Part shown: positions 11,368-22,345 of the stretch, piece by piece
Numbering within the stretch: position 1 is the stretch's first letter
How the letters are laid out: each line of letters starts with the position of its first letter
Source of the DNA: Mycogone perniciosa
Taxonomy: Eukaryota > Ascomycota > Sordariomycetes > Hypocreales > Hypocreaceae
DNA length: 64,000 bases
Assembly: GCA_025331125.1 (NCBI GenBank)
Contig: JAOALB010000193.1
Span: 21,758 to 85,757 of the forward strand
Direction of reading: 5' to 3'
Made by a program: the position numbers and the translations under genes
Notes under the pieces: model-generated
The model's input: the letters and a program-made list of their open reading frames with translations, nothing else
What the model was told of the DNA's origin: nothing
Database searches by the model: none

Positions 11368-12783
11368 TCAGCCGTCAAGAACCTCCACCCAATTCTTCTC
11401 TGCCTGTCGTCTCCTCCACCGCTCCCCAGCAGCCTCTCGTATTATTCTCTCCTCCTCCCCAACTTCTGCTCCTTGGTCTGCCATCTCCCGGATTTGGTGT
11501 CTGATGCCCATGACCAGCATCTTCTGCCAGCCGCCATGCACTTTACACCTCTTGCGTTCACACATGCCCCTGACTTCATCTCCTTCGCCCAGCGGGTCAT
11601 CAACTTTGGATGTCTGGAAGATGGCCTCGCCCTCGGGGCACTTGGTGAACGAGGCGAAGGCGTCCCGCGCGCAGATGGTGTCGAGTCTTTGGTCGTAGCC
11701 GCAAATGTCTTCGCTGAAGCGGCCTGCGTTGATGGCGGATCGGCGGCGTTCTTGGACCATTTCAATGAGTGAGAGCATCTTGTGGCATAAAACGGTCTCT
11801 TCGGCCAGTTTGAGTCTGGCGTTGGCTGCATTGTCTAGATATTCTTTTTCTTCCTCTGTTAAAATTTGGGCAAGTTGATCTGGGTCTTGTTAGTGGAAAG
11901 CTCTTATAGCCCGTCCTGGAATGAGGCTTTACTCACCAGTCTCGCCTCCATCCGTCTGAGTTGGAAATTTGTCCGCAAAAGGGGTTTTCAGTTTCCACCC
12001 CCCGTCGCCGTCAATAGTGGCGAGATTGCTGTTTAAAAGAGCCATGAATTCTTCCTGCGACAATCCGTTGCTGAGCGCGCCCTTGGTCTTCCCCTTGGGC
12101 AGCTTTGCCAGCATACGCTCCCACCACGTCTGAGCATGTTCATTCGAGCAGAAGACACTCGAGGGCTTCTGCGTCAGGCGCGCAGCCTTGCGACACGCAC
12201 TCAGGGCGCACGTTTTCTTGTAGATGGTCGTCACGCCATCAGACGTGCAGTTTGGGCAGATGAATTTCTCAATGAGGGCTTCGCCAATGTCCTTGGCGAG
12301 GTGCACACACTCCCCGTGAAACCAGTCCTCGCACTTCTCACAGCAAATCATCCAGCGGTGGTCGTCTGGCCCGCGGCAGATGCAATAAGGCCCGTTGTCG
12401 GATTCATCGTCTTCAGACCCATCTTCGCCGGTGGTGTTCGTCGCCGACTCTGAGCCAGGTGCTGCTTTCTTTCTGGGCCTTCTAGAGTCGCCTCCTGATT
12501 TGGGTCGCTTCGGTACCTTCTTGATGGTAGAAGCGGTCCCTTTCTTCTTGTTGGCGATTGTAGCGGCCGCCATGGGTGTTGATGTTGATGTTGTTGTAGA
12601 CTCAGTTGGTTCAGCAGTCTCGGTTGAGGGCAGAGGGGCGGATGAGGATTTGAAAGCTGGCAGCTGGTCGACGAGAGATGGAAGAGGTGAGTTTGCCACG
12701 CTCTCGCTTTTGATCCCCTCGTCCATGAGCTCAAAGCGAGGCTGGTCCTCGACTGAGGGCGCTGCCGCCGTCCACTGGTCCAT
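11368..12783 (-). CDS. spp1: Set1 complex (COMPASS) PHD-finger subunit Spp1
   Basis: Chromatin protein of the Set1C/COMPASS histone H3K4 methyltransferase; the family's PHD finger reads H3K4me3. Two exons on the minus strand, 12783-11937 and 11879-11368, give 452 residues. The N-terminus (1-130) is disordered, Ser/Thr-rich, with a basic stretch KKVPKRPKSGGDSRRPRKK and an acidic end. The PHD finger spans about 133-179: C134, C136, C148, C151, H156, C159, C176 and C179 fit the C4HC3 pattern. A second Cys/His cluster (C192, C197, C212, H216; CALSACRK..VFCSNEHAQTWW) matches the Spp1/CXXC1 zinc module after the PHD. The C-terminal part is charged and helical and contains another Cys cluster near CGYDQRLDTICARDAF and RGMCERKRCKVH. 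It is divergent from sco1. Confidence 0.88.
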
Positions 12784-13182
12784 GGTGAATTGCTCCAGAA
12801 CAACGCAAGGACAAGGGCAAGGACAAGGACAAGAACAGGGGGTATCTCAAGCAAGAACGTCGCGTCGTATTGCGTTGTAATATAATTTACCCGCAGAAAA
12901 GAGGGCTCATATTCACTTCAATTCATTGGAGGAAAACAAGATATTGAAATCAGTTTTGCGTGGCTACAACTTACTTACATGCCACTTGCAAGGCGGGCAT
13001 TCGTCTTCAAATGAACTTAACCGTGACTTAATAAGCGTCCATCCTGTCCTGTCGCGTGGCGGCAGATGCTCGGCACAGAGAATAGCGCCAATTCTTCCAT
13101 CTTTCGATCTTCGGCTTCCAACAGCCAAAAGTTCAACGACACCCATACGCATACGCATACGGATTGATTGGGACAAATCACA
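12784..13182. promoter_or_regulatory. Divergent promoter, spp1 / sco1
   Basis: A short imperfect hexamer array (GGACAA/GGGCAA units, about 12808-12838) lies directly before the spp1 start, and ACGCATACGCATACG (13145-13159) lies shortly before the sco1 start. No further element can be supported. Confidence 0.4.
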
Positions 13183-14172
13183 ATGTCAAATCCAATCGCC
13201 TCGTCAAGGGCCTTGCAGGGCGCCTTGCGCAACTTGCCCACTCGCCAATGCCAGCGATGCTTCTCAAGCAACGCTCTTCAGCCCAAGCAGCTTCGGCCGA
13301 CCCTCCCGCGAGCACCAATCCAGACGAGACAGCCAATTACGCAGAAGCGGACAAAGTACAAGACAGTCGAGGAGGCCAAGAGTCGATACAGCACAGGGGT
13401 ACGGACGACATGCGCCTCTATTCCTTCAATGCTTTGCAAGAGCTCTTTGTGGTGGGGGGTGCTAACAAAACGTGGGATAGCCGTTCTCATGGAAAGCAGC
13501 CATTTTGTTCGTGGCTACGTGCGGCGGGCTGGTGTGGTATTTTGAGTTTGAAAAGGAGCGCATGCAGAGGAAAAGAATAGCAGAGGCGTCAAAGGGTGTT
13601 GGGCGACCCAAGGTCGGAGGGTCGTTTGAGTTGATCGACCAGGACGGGAAGCCCTTTACGAGCGAGATGATGAAGGGCAAGCACTCTTTGGTATGTCACG
13701 TCCTTCAGTCTGTGATATCGTAAAGACTAACAAGGCGGCACGGCAGGTCTATTTTGGCTTCACCCGCTGTCCTGATATCTGCCCCGAAGAGCTCGACAAG
13801 ATGGCCCGAATGTTCGACATCGTCGAGGCCAAGGCCCCCGGCAGCCAGCTTCTGCCCCTCTTCATCACATGCGACCCGGCGCGCGACGACCCCGAGGCTC
13901 TGAAGGCCTACCTCGCCGAGTTCCACCCCAAATTCATCGGTCTGACTGGCACGTACGACCAGATCAAGGATCTGTGTAAGAAGTACAGGGTCTACTTTAG
14001 CACGCCGCAAAATGTCAAGCCTGGGCAGGATTATCTGGTTGACCACAGCATATACTTCTACCTGATGGATCCAGATGGTGACTTTGTGGAGGCGTTGGGA
14101 AGACAGCACTCGCCTGATCAGGCGGCGCAGTTGATTATTGATCACATGAAGGATTGGAGGGGGAGTCGCTGA
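13183..14172 (+). CDS. sco1: Copper chaperone Sco1, cytochrome c oxidase assembly
   Basis: Inner-membrane protein that delivers copper to the CuA site of Cox2. Exons are 13183-13398, 13481-13690 and 13747-14172, giving 283 residues. The N-terminus (MSNPIASSRALQGALRNLPTRQ) is an Arg-rich matrix presequence. One membrane segment follows, AAILFVATCGGLVWYF, right after the first junction. The soluble thioredoxin-like domain has the copper ligands of the family: C150 and C154 in RCPDIC, and H242 in YLVDHSIYF. Upstream near-cognate codons exist, but 13183 is the first ATG in frame and gives a proper presequence. Introns have GTACGG and GTATGT donors with clear CTAAC branch sites. It is divergent from spp1 and tandem with the HAD hydrolase gene. 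Confidence 0.95.
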
Positions 14173-14639
14173 GGGGGAGAGCAGATCTGATCTGCGAAAG
14201 TAAAAGAGAGCGGGATATCGGATGTGTACAATAGTGTATCATGAAGTTGATATAGACGGATGCCATGTTGGCGATGACCCACTCAATTCACATGTAACAA
14301 TAGCCACGACTTACGACTTCTCGTCTCTATGCTGCCTGGCTAGTCCTTTCAATAACCCTCACAGACTTGACTCATTTTTATCCTACTTGCTTTCGCAGTA
14401 ATAGATGTTGCTATCCATATACAAGTGAATCCGTTGGGATACTCATGGGTTTAGGTAGTATTTAGCGGGGATTCCTCGGCGAGATGCTTCAATACGACGG
14501 TAGGTACTTTCGTATCAGTCACATAAAACCACATCCGCTCAACCCTTATACTGAAACATCTCCGCTGTGAGATCGCCCCGAATCCTTCCGCGGGCGATAT
14601 TGATGCCTTGATTGTTGGACTTCAAGCTCGTAAGAAACA
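14173..14639. other. Intergenic, sco1 3' flank and promoter of the HAD gene
   Basis: Holds the sco1 3' untranslated region and the upstream region of the HAD gene. No gene or clear motif is seen. Confidence 0.4.
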
Positions 14640-16148
14640 ATGGCGAGCGCGAGAGTTTTGAGCCGATGCCGGCCTGGCGCGGCGTCCTATCTTCATCTCG
14701 CCAACTCTCATGAGTCGCTACTCTCGGGTTGCAACCGGCTCACCCTGAGATCAACTCTATTAGGCTCAGGAGTGAGAGGGTTTCGGTCTACAGCGCGCCT
14801 GTTTGAGAGGAATGCGGGCACAGTGAAGCACAGCCCTGGGAGTGACGTTTCGCGGAAAACGTTACCGGAAATCGCCTTTGCTTTTGAGTAGGTATTGATC
14901 CATATGTGGTGAAAACAAAACAGGTTGAGACAGGGTATTGATGAAAGAAACAGCATAGATGGCGTTCTATACCAGGGCAGCCAGGCGATACCGGGGGCGA
15001 AAGAAATGCTCAGAAAAATCAGGTCGCATGATATTCGATACGTCTTCCTGACAAATGGCGGTGGCCATCACGAAACTGCCAAAGCCGAATCACTCTCTAA
15101 ACGCCTCCAGCTCTCTGAAGAAGAGGATGTGATTCACAACAGGGTCATCTTGTCGCATACGCCGATGCGCGGCTGGGATGAGGCGCTGAAGAAGCAAGGA
15201 ACGGTTCTGATTACAGGATCTCACCCTGAGACGGCCCGAAGAATCGCCATCGAGTAGGTGTCCAGATCTCATTATGCTTTTTATTTGATTTACAAGACTG
15301 ACTCACGTTGGATTAGTTATGGGTTTGCCAAAGCGGTTACACCTGCGGATATTATTGCTGCCAACGACAAGGTCTACCCGTTTGACAACTTGAAGGATAG
15401 CCTTCATTCGGAATTCAGACAACTTCCAGGCGGCAAGATAGTGTCAAACTCGATAGATCCTTACAGCACAGACATTCCTGCGGACACACTCAAGATTGAC
15501 CAGATCCTAGTCTGGAACGACCCCAGAGATTGGTCGCTTGATATTCAAATAATACACGACCTATTGATCTCTCACAGAGGGTATATGGGCACCATCTCCC
15601 ACAAGAATGGGAATCCGTCGCTACCAAATAACGGGTGGCAGCAGGATGGCCAGCCAGAGGTGTGGATATCCAACTTGGATCTCTTGTGGAAGACGGAGTA
15701 CCCGGTCAATCGGTTCGGCACAGGTGCATTCGTGGAGGCACTGAAGGGCGTGTGGTCGGCAGCAACAGGAGGAGCAGAGCTCCAATACAAGGCTCTGGGA
15801 AAGCCTTCACAGCACACCTACGAGTACGCACACGATAGGCTCCTACACCACGCTCCGGGCGAGCCCAGCGGGAGGGACACCAACAACAAAAGGCCGCTGC
15901 GGAGGGTTTACATGATCGGTGACAACCCCGAGAGCGACATCCGGGGAGCCAATGAGTTTGAGCCGGAAGACGGGACGGAATGGATCTCGATTCTGGTGAG
16001 GACCGGGGTATGGAAGCAGACAGCGGCGGAGAGGGAACCGCGCCACAAGCCGGCGGTGATTGTGGATGATGTGGTCGAGGCGATTGCGTGGGCTTTGAGG
16101 AATGAGGGAGTGCAGGCGACACGAGAGTGGCTTATCGAGGGCATTTGA
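14640..16148 (+). CDS. HAD-superfamily hydrolase, CECR5/HDHD5-like, mitochondrial
   Basis: Member of the haloacid dehalogenase superfamily, subfamily IIA, close to human CECR5/HDHD5. The substrate is unknown. Exons are 14640-14887, 14954-15253 and 15317-16148, giving 459 residues. The N-terminus is rich in Arg and Ser, with RGFRSTARLF a likely presequence end. Splicing at GA|GTAGGT with acceptor CAG|C creates the catalytic motif FAFDIDGVLYQG, with nucleophile D83 and acid/base D85. Motif II is FLTNGGG; the cap region follows; motif IV is IGDNPESDIRGAN (GDN at 384-386). Both introns interrupt an Asp codon after GA and have the same GTAGGT donor, and either one, if retained, gives an in-frame TAG at once. 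The DID junction makes the exon model secure. A TACGGAGTA copy starts 4 bases after the stop. Confidence 0.88.
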
Positions 16149-16862
16149 GCCATACGGAGTACGAGTACGAGTACATGGTCTGTCACATCACATGTCTCAA
16201 TCAACTGCACGATGCGAGATTGCCAAGATTGCTCACCGAACCCGGCATCGCAATCCGGTTTTAGGGTCGTAGATTGTCTTGCGTACTTTTTTTATGTCTT
16301 CTTTTGCCAGTTCATCCATAGTGCTACATTACATTCCTTATCATAACCTATCATATCTGCGGACACGAGACATATAAAATAAATGGAACCTCCGGTAGGA
16401 CAAAAGGACGACCAGACAACGTATGACAGTGCATTGTGGCGTTTTCGGGCGTTTTGCCTCCCGCTCTGGCCTTGTCTAGGCCTTGTCTAACAACCCGCAT
16501 GGTCACGAGGACAACATCCACATTAGACAGTTGGACTCTTTTGATTCTAGCAATCTCTCTCCTTTTTTTTTCTTCAACACTCTTCTGTCACGGCAGAGTT
16601 ACGAGGGGCTTTGCTGGTTCGTGGGCTGTGCGAATCTGCAGTATCTATTAGTGGCGTCCGTCTGTCTAGTTGAGGTTCCAGAGCAGAGAGCGGATTCTCT
16701 TGGACCCTCCAACCTTCACCTTGCTTCCCCCGCGGCATATATACATACGGTCACACAACACCATATTTCCCACATTTTGAGACCATCTGCTTCGCTATAA
16801 GACTTCAGTTTTCGCTCTCTTACTCCACTGTCTGCTTTGGATATCCTGCCTCCTGTGTCGCC
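16149..16862. promoter_or_regulatory. Choline kinase promoter region
   Basis: Begins with TACGGAGTACGAGTACGAGTAC just after the HAD gene. A pyrimidine-rich stretch (about 16555-16585) and a TATATAC sequence at about 16738 lie upstream of the choline kinase ATG. No gene is supported. Confidence 0.35.
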
Positions 16863-19415
16863 ATGTCTGAGTCTTCGAACGCCATTCATCACCCCGCACC
16901 ATTGCGCTCGGCCTTGAAGACCGACGACGATGGCCATCAAACTCCACCCGCGAGTGGCTCTCTGAAAGGTACGTTTGATTCAGAATGATTTCTTAATCTT
17001 AATGTGTCAAATGATGTGTGGCATATTCTACCATGTATTCAATTTCTGTAAACAACTGTGAACCAAGAGCTTGATAAGGGTTCAAATCTTGTCAATGCAA
17101 CATGGCCTCATTCTTCAAGTGGATATATCGTGCCTCTTCGCCCCCTCATCATGTTGCTGGAGGCAGATGAGGTGACCAAGCTGGGAAATTATGGTATTTT
17201 CTCTCAACTCTCGCTCACACATATCTTGCAGCAGTGCAAATCGCAGAGCCCGTCCCGGAATCGTACATCGAGGATGATTCCTACCATGTCAGACAGCGAC
17301 GGTCAGTCCCTGTTCGGCGATTGAGCGGTCGATTGCCGCCAAATCCAGCTGTCGGCGTCTCGGCAAGGTCTTCTGTCAGCGACTCGCCGGCGATACGACC
17401 TGCGGATGAGCCTTCTCAACCCTCTCATCACCATAGCCGCCGAGCCTACCAGAGTGAGAAGCTCTTGGCTCAGGTTGGTGAATGGTTGGAGCGAGAGCGG
17501 AAAAGGGCAGAGTCCAAGAAGCTGAAGCCCCGTCGGCGCAAGTCCAAGTCTCCGCCATCTGCCGACAAGGCTGGGGACGTCAAGCCTGGACGTGCAAGAT
17601 CTGATTCCATCAACTCCGATTCAAGCGATGTTTCTCTGGACGGCTTGCAGAATATCTTGGAGGCATCAATGGCCTCCATGGGACTGACCTCGCTTCCTAA
17701 GCACAGCCCTAGGTTTGGACCACGACACCGTCGTCCACCTTCCCGCAGCTCGCTTCATCGAGCCGCATCGTCGGATACAGATTATGTTGATGGCGATGCT
17801 ATTGTCCCCAGCTGCGACGCCGTGCTTGACAATTCCAAGACACTGAGCTACACTGGTGGAAGCAGCGCCAGCACCGAGGATCTTTCTGCTCCGTCTGCTA
17901 GAGCTGAAAAGGAAAGAGAGGCATGGTTGGTCTTTAAGAACGAGATTCTACGCATTGCACATACTCTACGACTCAAAGGCTGGCGTCGTGTGCCTCTGGG
18001 AAGCGGTGATAAAATCAACGTCCAGCGATTGAGCGGCGCTCTCACCAATGCCGTTTACGTCGTCACTCCACCTACTGACATTCCGCAACTTGAGGGCAAA
18101 AAGCAACCCACAAAGGTCCTGCTTCGTGTCTATGGCCCGCAGGTGGAACACCTGATTGATCGTGAAAACGAACTTCAGGTCCTCCAGCGACTGGCACGCA
18201 AGAAGATCGGACCGCGACTGCTGGGTACCTTCAAGAATGGCCGTTTCGAACAGTTCTTCAATGCCATCACGCTTACGCCTTTGAATCTCCGCGAGCCTGA
18301 CACTTCTAAGCAGATCGCCAAGCGTATGAGAGAGCTGCATGAAGGCATTGACTTACTGCCCCATGAGAGGGACAACGGCCCTGGTGTGTGGAAGAATTGG
18401 GATCAGTGGCTCGATAATGTCGGCCGCATCACCACATTCTTGGATAAGCAGATAGAGAAAGACGTCACTTCAGAACAGCGAAACTCGGCTCTTCATGCTT
18501 GGAAAGCTAATGGCTACGTCTGCGGCGTGCCTTGGGAACAGTTCAAGGACATGGTGGCCAAGTACAGAGCCCACGTGAACATCTTCTACAAAGGCCAGAA
18601 GACCATCAAGGACAAGCTCATGTTTGCACACAACGATGTGAGTACATCCCTTCTAGTCAAACGTCTCAGATACTTACATGATCTTCTACCTTTAGACTCA
18701 GTATGGAAACATCCTTCGAATTCGCCCCGATGATGAAAAGTCTCCTCTCCTCCAGCCTGCCAACAAACATAAGCAATTGGTCGTCATTGATTTCGAATAC
18801 GCCGCTCCCAACACCGCTGGTTATGAGTTTGCCAACCACTTCATCGAATGGACCTACAATTACCACGATCCCATCATTGCCTACGCCTGCCAGGAAACCC
18901 GCTATCCTACGGTTGAAGAGCAACGCCGCTTCATCAAGTCATACGTGGATCACCGTCCCCAGTTCCCGCATGCCAGCTCAACCCCTCGTTTAACTGCCCT
19001 TGACAGCGGCGCCGGAAGCGGCACTACTACGCCTGCACTTCTGCCAGCCCCATCTAGCAGCTCCATTGTCGATTTCATGCTTGACGCACGATATCCCGGC
19101 GGGGACTGGTCTGCCGTCGAGCGTGCTCGCGAAGAACAAAGCGATCAGCAAGTTCGCGAACTCTTGGAGGAAACCCGCCTGTGGCGACCTGCCAACAGCG
19201 CGCAGTGGGTTGCATGGGGCATTGTGCAGGCCAAGGTGCCGGGTCTGGATGGCAACCCCGAAGATGAGGAGGTTGGTGCGGATGAGTTCGATTACTTGAG
19301 CTATGCGCAGGATAGGGTCATGTTCTTTTGGGGAGATTGCGTGCAGATGGGATTGGTGAAGATGGAGGAGTTGCCGAAGAGCTTGCAGGCGAGGTTGAAG
19401 ATTGTAGAGTATTAG
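16863..19415 (+). CDS. Choline kinase (long N-terminal extension)
   Basis: First enzyme of the CDP-choline branch of the Kennedy pathway: ATP plus choline gives phosphocholine. Exons are 16863-16968, 17232-18637 and 18696-19415, giving 743 residues. Residues 1 to about 230 are a disordered Ser/Arg-rich extension (with RKRAESKKLKPRRRKSKSPP), likely regulatory. The kinase fold follows, with SGALTNAVYVV as the nucleotide loop and LLRVYG. HND (502-504) in LMFAHNDTQYGNIL is the Brenner catalytic motif, and VIDFEYAAPN (D536) is the metal-binding choline kinase motif. The C-terminus has the family's WVAWGIVQAK and YAQDRVMFFW. The first intron (263 bases) is unusually long for this window and ends in CAGCAG, giving two in-frame acceptors. 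An acidic linker with Ser/Thr/Gly repeats lies between the two C-terminal blocks. Ethanolamine may also be used. Confidence 0.93.
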
Positions 19416-19629
19416 AGGACAAGACTTCTCGCAGGGTTAGCAACTTTTTGGGGGAAGAGTCGAATCGTCTTAAGGTTGGATACTTCTCGAGGCTGGGAAG
19501 CAGGGATGACATCGTCACACGAAGCTCCTGGCGGGTAGAATCATGAGCAAGTCGTTTGCTGATATCTATGTATGTAAGATTTTCTCTATTCAATGCCATA
19601 CAACACAAACACCATGTTTCCATCCATGT
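19416..19629. other. Convergent 3' intergenic region
   Basis: Only 214 bases separate the choline kinase stop from the BTB protein stop, so the two 3' untranslated regions probably overlap or abut. Antisense transcripts at the ends are therefore plausible. Confidence 0.4.
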
Positions 19630-21699
19630 CTATGCATCTAGCTTCAGGCGCTCCAACATGGCGTCAATTTTGGTCAACAAGATCTGATAGTTGATAGCAT
19701 CTGATGTGAATTCATCCTCTACCGGCTCGCCATCCAATGTTCGTACCGCGCCATCAGTCTCCTCTGTTCCATTCTGAGTCGGGATCTCTTTGGCTTCAGG
19801 CTGACCATTTACAGCAGTACCGTCATCGCCTGCACTGGCTGCTGCCAGAGTGGCTGCAACCTCAGCGCTGATCTCGCCATTCTCATCCATCATCTCATCA
19901 AGCCCTGCATCCTCAAAGCGCAGACGGAAACGCTCTGATAGATAATAGCGGATATCGTCAAGTAGCTCAATCGTGTCCGTTTCTTCTCGCTTCTGGATAC
20001 GGCCCGCACTTTCGCGGATAAGTTCGTGGAAATCGAGATCGTCGATGTAGTCCTCCAGACGGTTGGCAAGATACCGTGCAGCATACTCTTCCAGGCGTTG
20101 AACGCGCAGGTCCCATGCCGCGTGGATGACATCGTAGATGTTTATGGGCTCTACTTCGACGACTTCGCCGTCTTCGCCATTTGCCGCCGCTGCTGCTGCT
20201 GCGTGTGTGCGGTCGACGAGGGCGTTATTTGTGCCGCTGCCGAGGGTGCTGATGGTAATGGCTGCCTTATTCTTGAGACTATCGAGGAAGAGCATGTCGG
20301 CGGCGTATAACAAGTCGAGGGCGTGCTCGAGTGGACAGGTGGCGTTTTCAGTGTAGAGGAAGGTGAGGATGAGTTCCAGTATAGGGGGGGTACAATCCAC
20401 GGTGATAACGTGGAGGTGCTCTGACTTCTTGGACTCGACAAAGTCGCCTGAGAACATCTTGTTAAAGTACTCGCTTCGGATGAGCATCGCTTTGTGTACT
20501 GGATACAGAATCGACTTCCTTGGCTTCCTGTCTCCATTGGCTGTCTGTGCTGCTGGACCTATTGGGATGCCCACACCGTTATCCCCGTTCGTCGTTGGCG
20601 TAGCGATGCCCTCGGCATGCTCCTCCTCGTCGATTGGCTCATCCGCTCGCAGTAATACATCTGCAAAGATGGAGTTATCATGCTTCCACCGAACTTGGTC
20701 AACCCGGTCTGTGTCAACAACCATCTTGTGCCCCAGCACGTTCTGCTGGAAGAACTCTCCAATCTGTTTTATCGCGCGCTCCACCTCATCCTGATAGCGC
20801 TGCCGGGCGAGCCTGCGGTCACTACCCGCCATGATAGCCTCCCAGAGGTGTTCAATCTCAAGTTGCTTGCTAATCTTATCCAAGCCCTTGGCGATATCCT
20901 CTTCAGAGACCTGGCTGCCCGGTGAGACAAGGTCTTTGGGCACATCGCCAAGATAAATGTAGCGAACAGCGATTTGAAAAACCTCGATGGGGATGGTGGA
21001 AGAGAGTTTCCATGTGGATGTTTCGGGCTGTGCCTCTAGTTTCTTGCGGAAGTAGGGGGTTCTTGAGGCGAGGAGGAATTTGTGGAGGTCAAAGGAGCGG
21101 GATCCGGCATCGAGGGAGATGTCTGATGTCCTTGGGGCTGTCCGGCTTAATAGAGCAGAAATATGTGATGACCAGTACACATATGGATCTGAACTCTTGG
21201 AGAAGTCGTATTGCAACAACAGGTTGCGGATCCTGTTATTCAGGGCATTGTATATGCAACGCTCGCCTTGAAAGGTATTTCTTTCGGCAAGGGCTCCTGG
21301 ACAAGACATTCAGCCCTGAACGAATAAAACCAGGCATTCAAGTAGGGAAAAAGAACCAGACACACCTGATTCTAGAAGCAGCTGAACCAATTCGTAATGT
21401 CCACATAGACTTGCCTGCAGCCTCGTTAATATCCGCCAAGTCCGTGTGCTCGCCTCCCGCGTTGTCACATAACATACAATGATTAGAGGCGTGTAATCGT
21501 GTGTGTCCTTGCCGTTGATATTGACACCCATGCCAATGAGCTCTTGACATTTCCGCAGATCGCCACGGCGACATGCCATCAGGAATTCTTGGAACTCGGG
21601 GCTTGTGTCCAGAGGATTCTCGTCCCGCAGCACGCCACTCTTGATCAACAGGCTCTCCTCACCCAGCTTGCCCTCCAGCTCATCCTTACGAAGCACCAT
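19630..21699 (-). CDS. Ankyrin repeat and double BTB/POZ protein (ABTB1-like)
   Basis: Probable adaptor; BTB proteins of this type usually recruit substrates to Cullin-3 ubiquitin ligases, but the target here is unknown. Minus-strand exons are 21699-21478, 21414-21366 (49 bases) and 21296-19630, giving 645 residues. Residues about 30-115 form ankyrin repeats: EFLMACRRGDLRKCQELIGM then DYTPLIIASLCGHYELVQLL, which is assembled only by including the 49-base exon. A first BTB domain starts near residue 145 (SFDLHKFLLASRTPYF), and a second near 350 (YPVHKAMLIRSEYFNKMFSGDF). A linker in the second BTB carries an Ala run (HAAAAAAANGEDGE), and the C-terminal tail is acidic. The order ankyrin-BTB-BTB matches the ABTB1 architecture. 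It is divergent from the NIMA gene. Confidence 0.87.
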
Positions 21700-22345
21700 T
21701 TTGGAAGAGGTTTAAACGATCTAAACAAAGAGGAGATGCTGTCAAATTCTAAGACAAATGAAATGAGGCGGATAATGCCAATGCAGTAATACCGGGTAAC
21801 TGTCAGAGTCTACGAATGTCCTCAAATCACTATCAATAATCAACGACTGCCCAATTCGGCGTCTGCGGCGCACGGACCATCAATGAAGCCGTTGCCACAC
21901 GGTTTGCGCCACACAAACGGGTAGTGGCGTCAAACGGCTCACTATCGATAAGCGGCTATACTGCGGGTGATCTAGCCACTCGGGTCGTTGCCATGGCAGC
22001 GCCTCAGACTGTTTACATCTAGCTGCAAGGTCCCCGTAGTCACCGAACGAATAGGCGGTGCATGGGTTTGTGCATAGGCGCACGCAGGGTTTTGGTTGCA
22101 TGTCCAACGGATGGAACTTTTTACTAAATATTCCCACTCCGACATTCTCTCCTCCTCTCTCTCTTGAACTGTATTGTTCACCACAACAGCCTTCCGTGTG
22201 CTCTTACTAACCTAGCAGCAAAAACAGGATATCTATTCTTTGCTCTTCTTCTTCTTCTTCTTCTTCTTCTTCTTTCTTCCCTTCCCCTGCCGTGCAGTCT
22301 GCATCGTTCCTGTATGGGTCTGGCACTGCCGTGAATACGTTCATC
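21700..22345. promoter_or_regulatory. Divergent promoter, ABTB-like / nimA, with TTC tract
   Basis: A (TTC)n microsatellite at about 22244-22274 lies about 70 bases before the nimA ATG and is probably in its leader. CT-rich tracts at such positions are usual near fungal transcription starts. The rest shows no clear element. Confidence 0.4.

Noticed and set aside
17078..17098. GGTTCAAATCT, a tRNA B-box-like sequence in the choline kinase intron
   Set aside because: No A box or cloverleaf can be folded around it.
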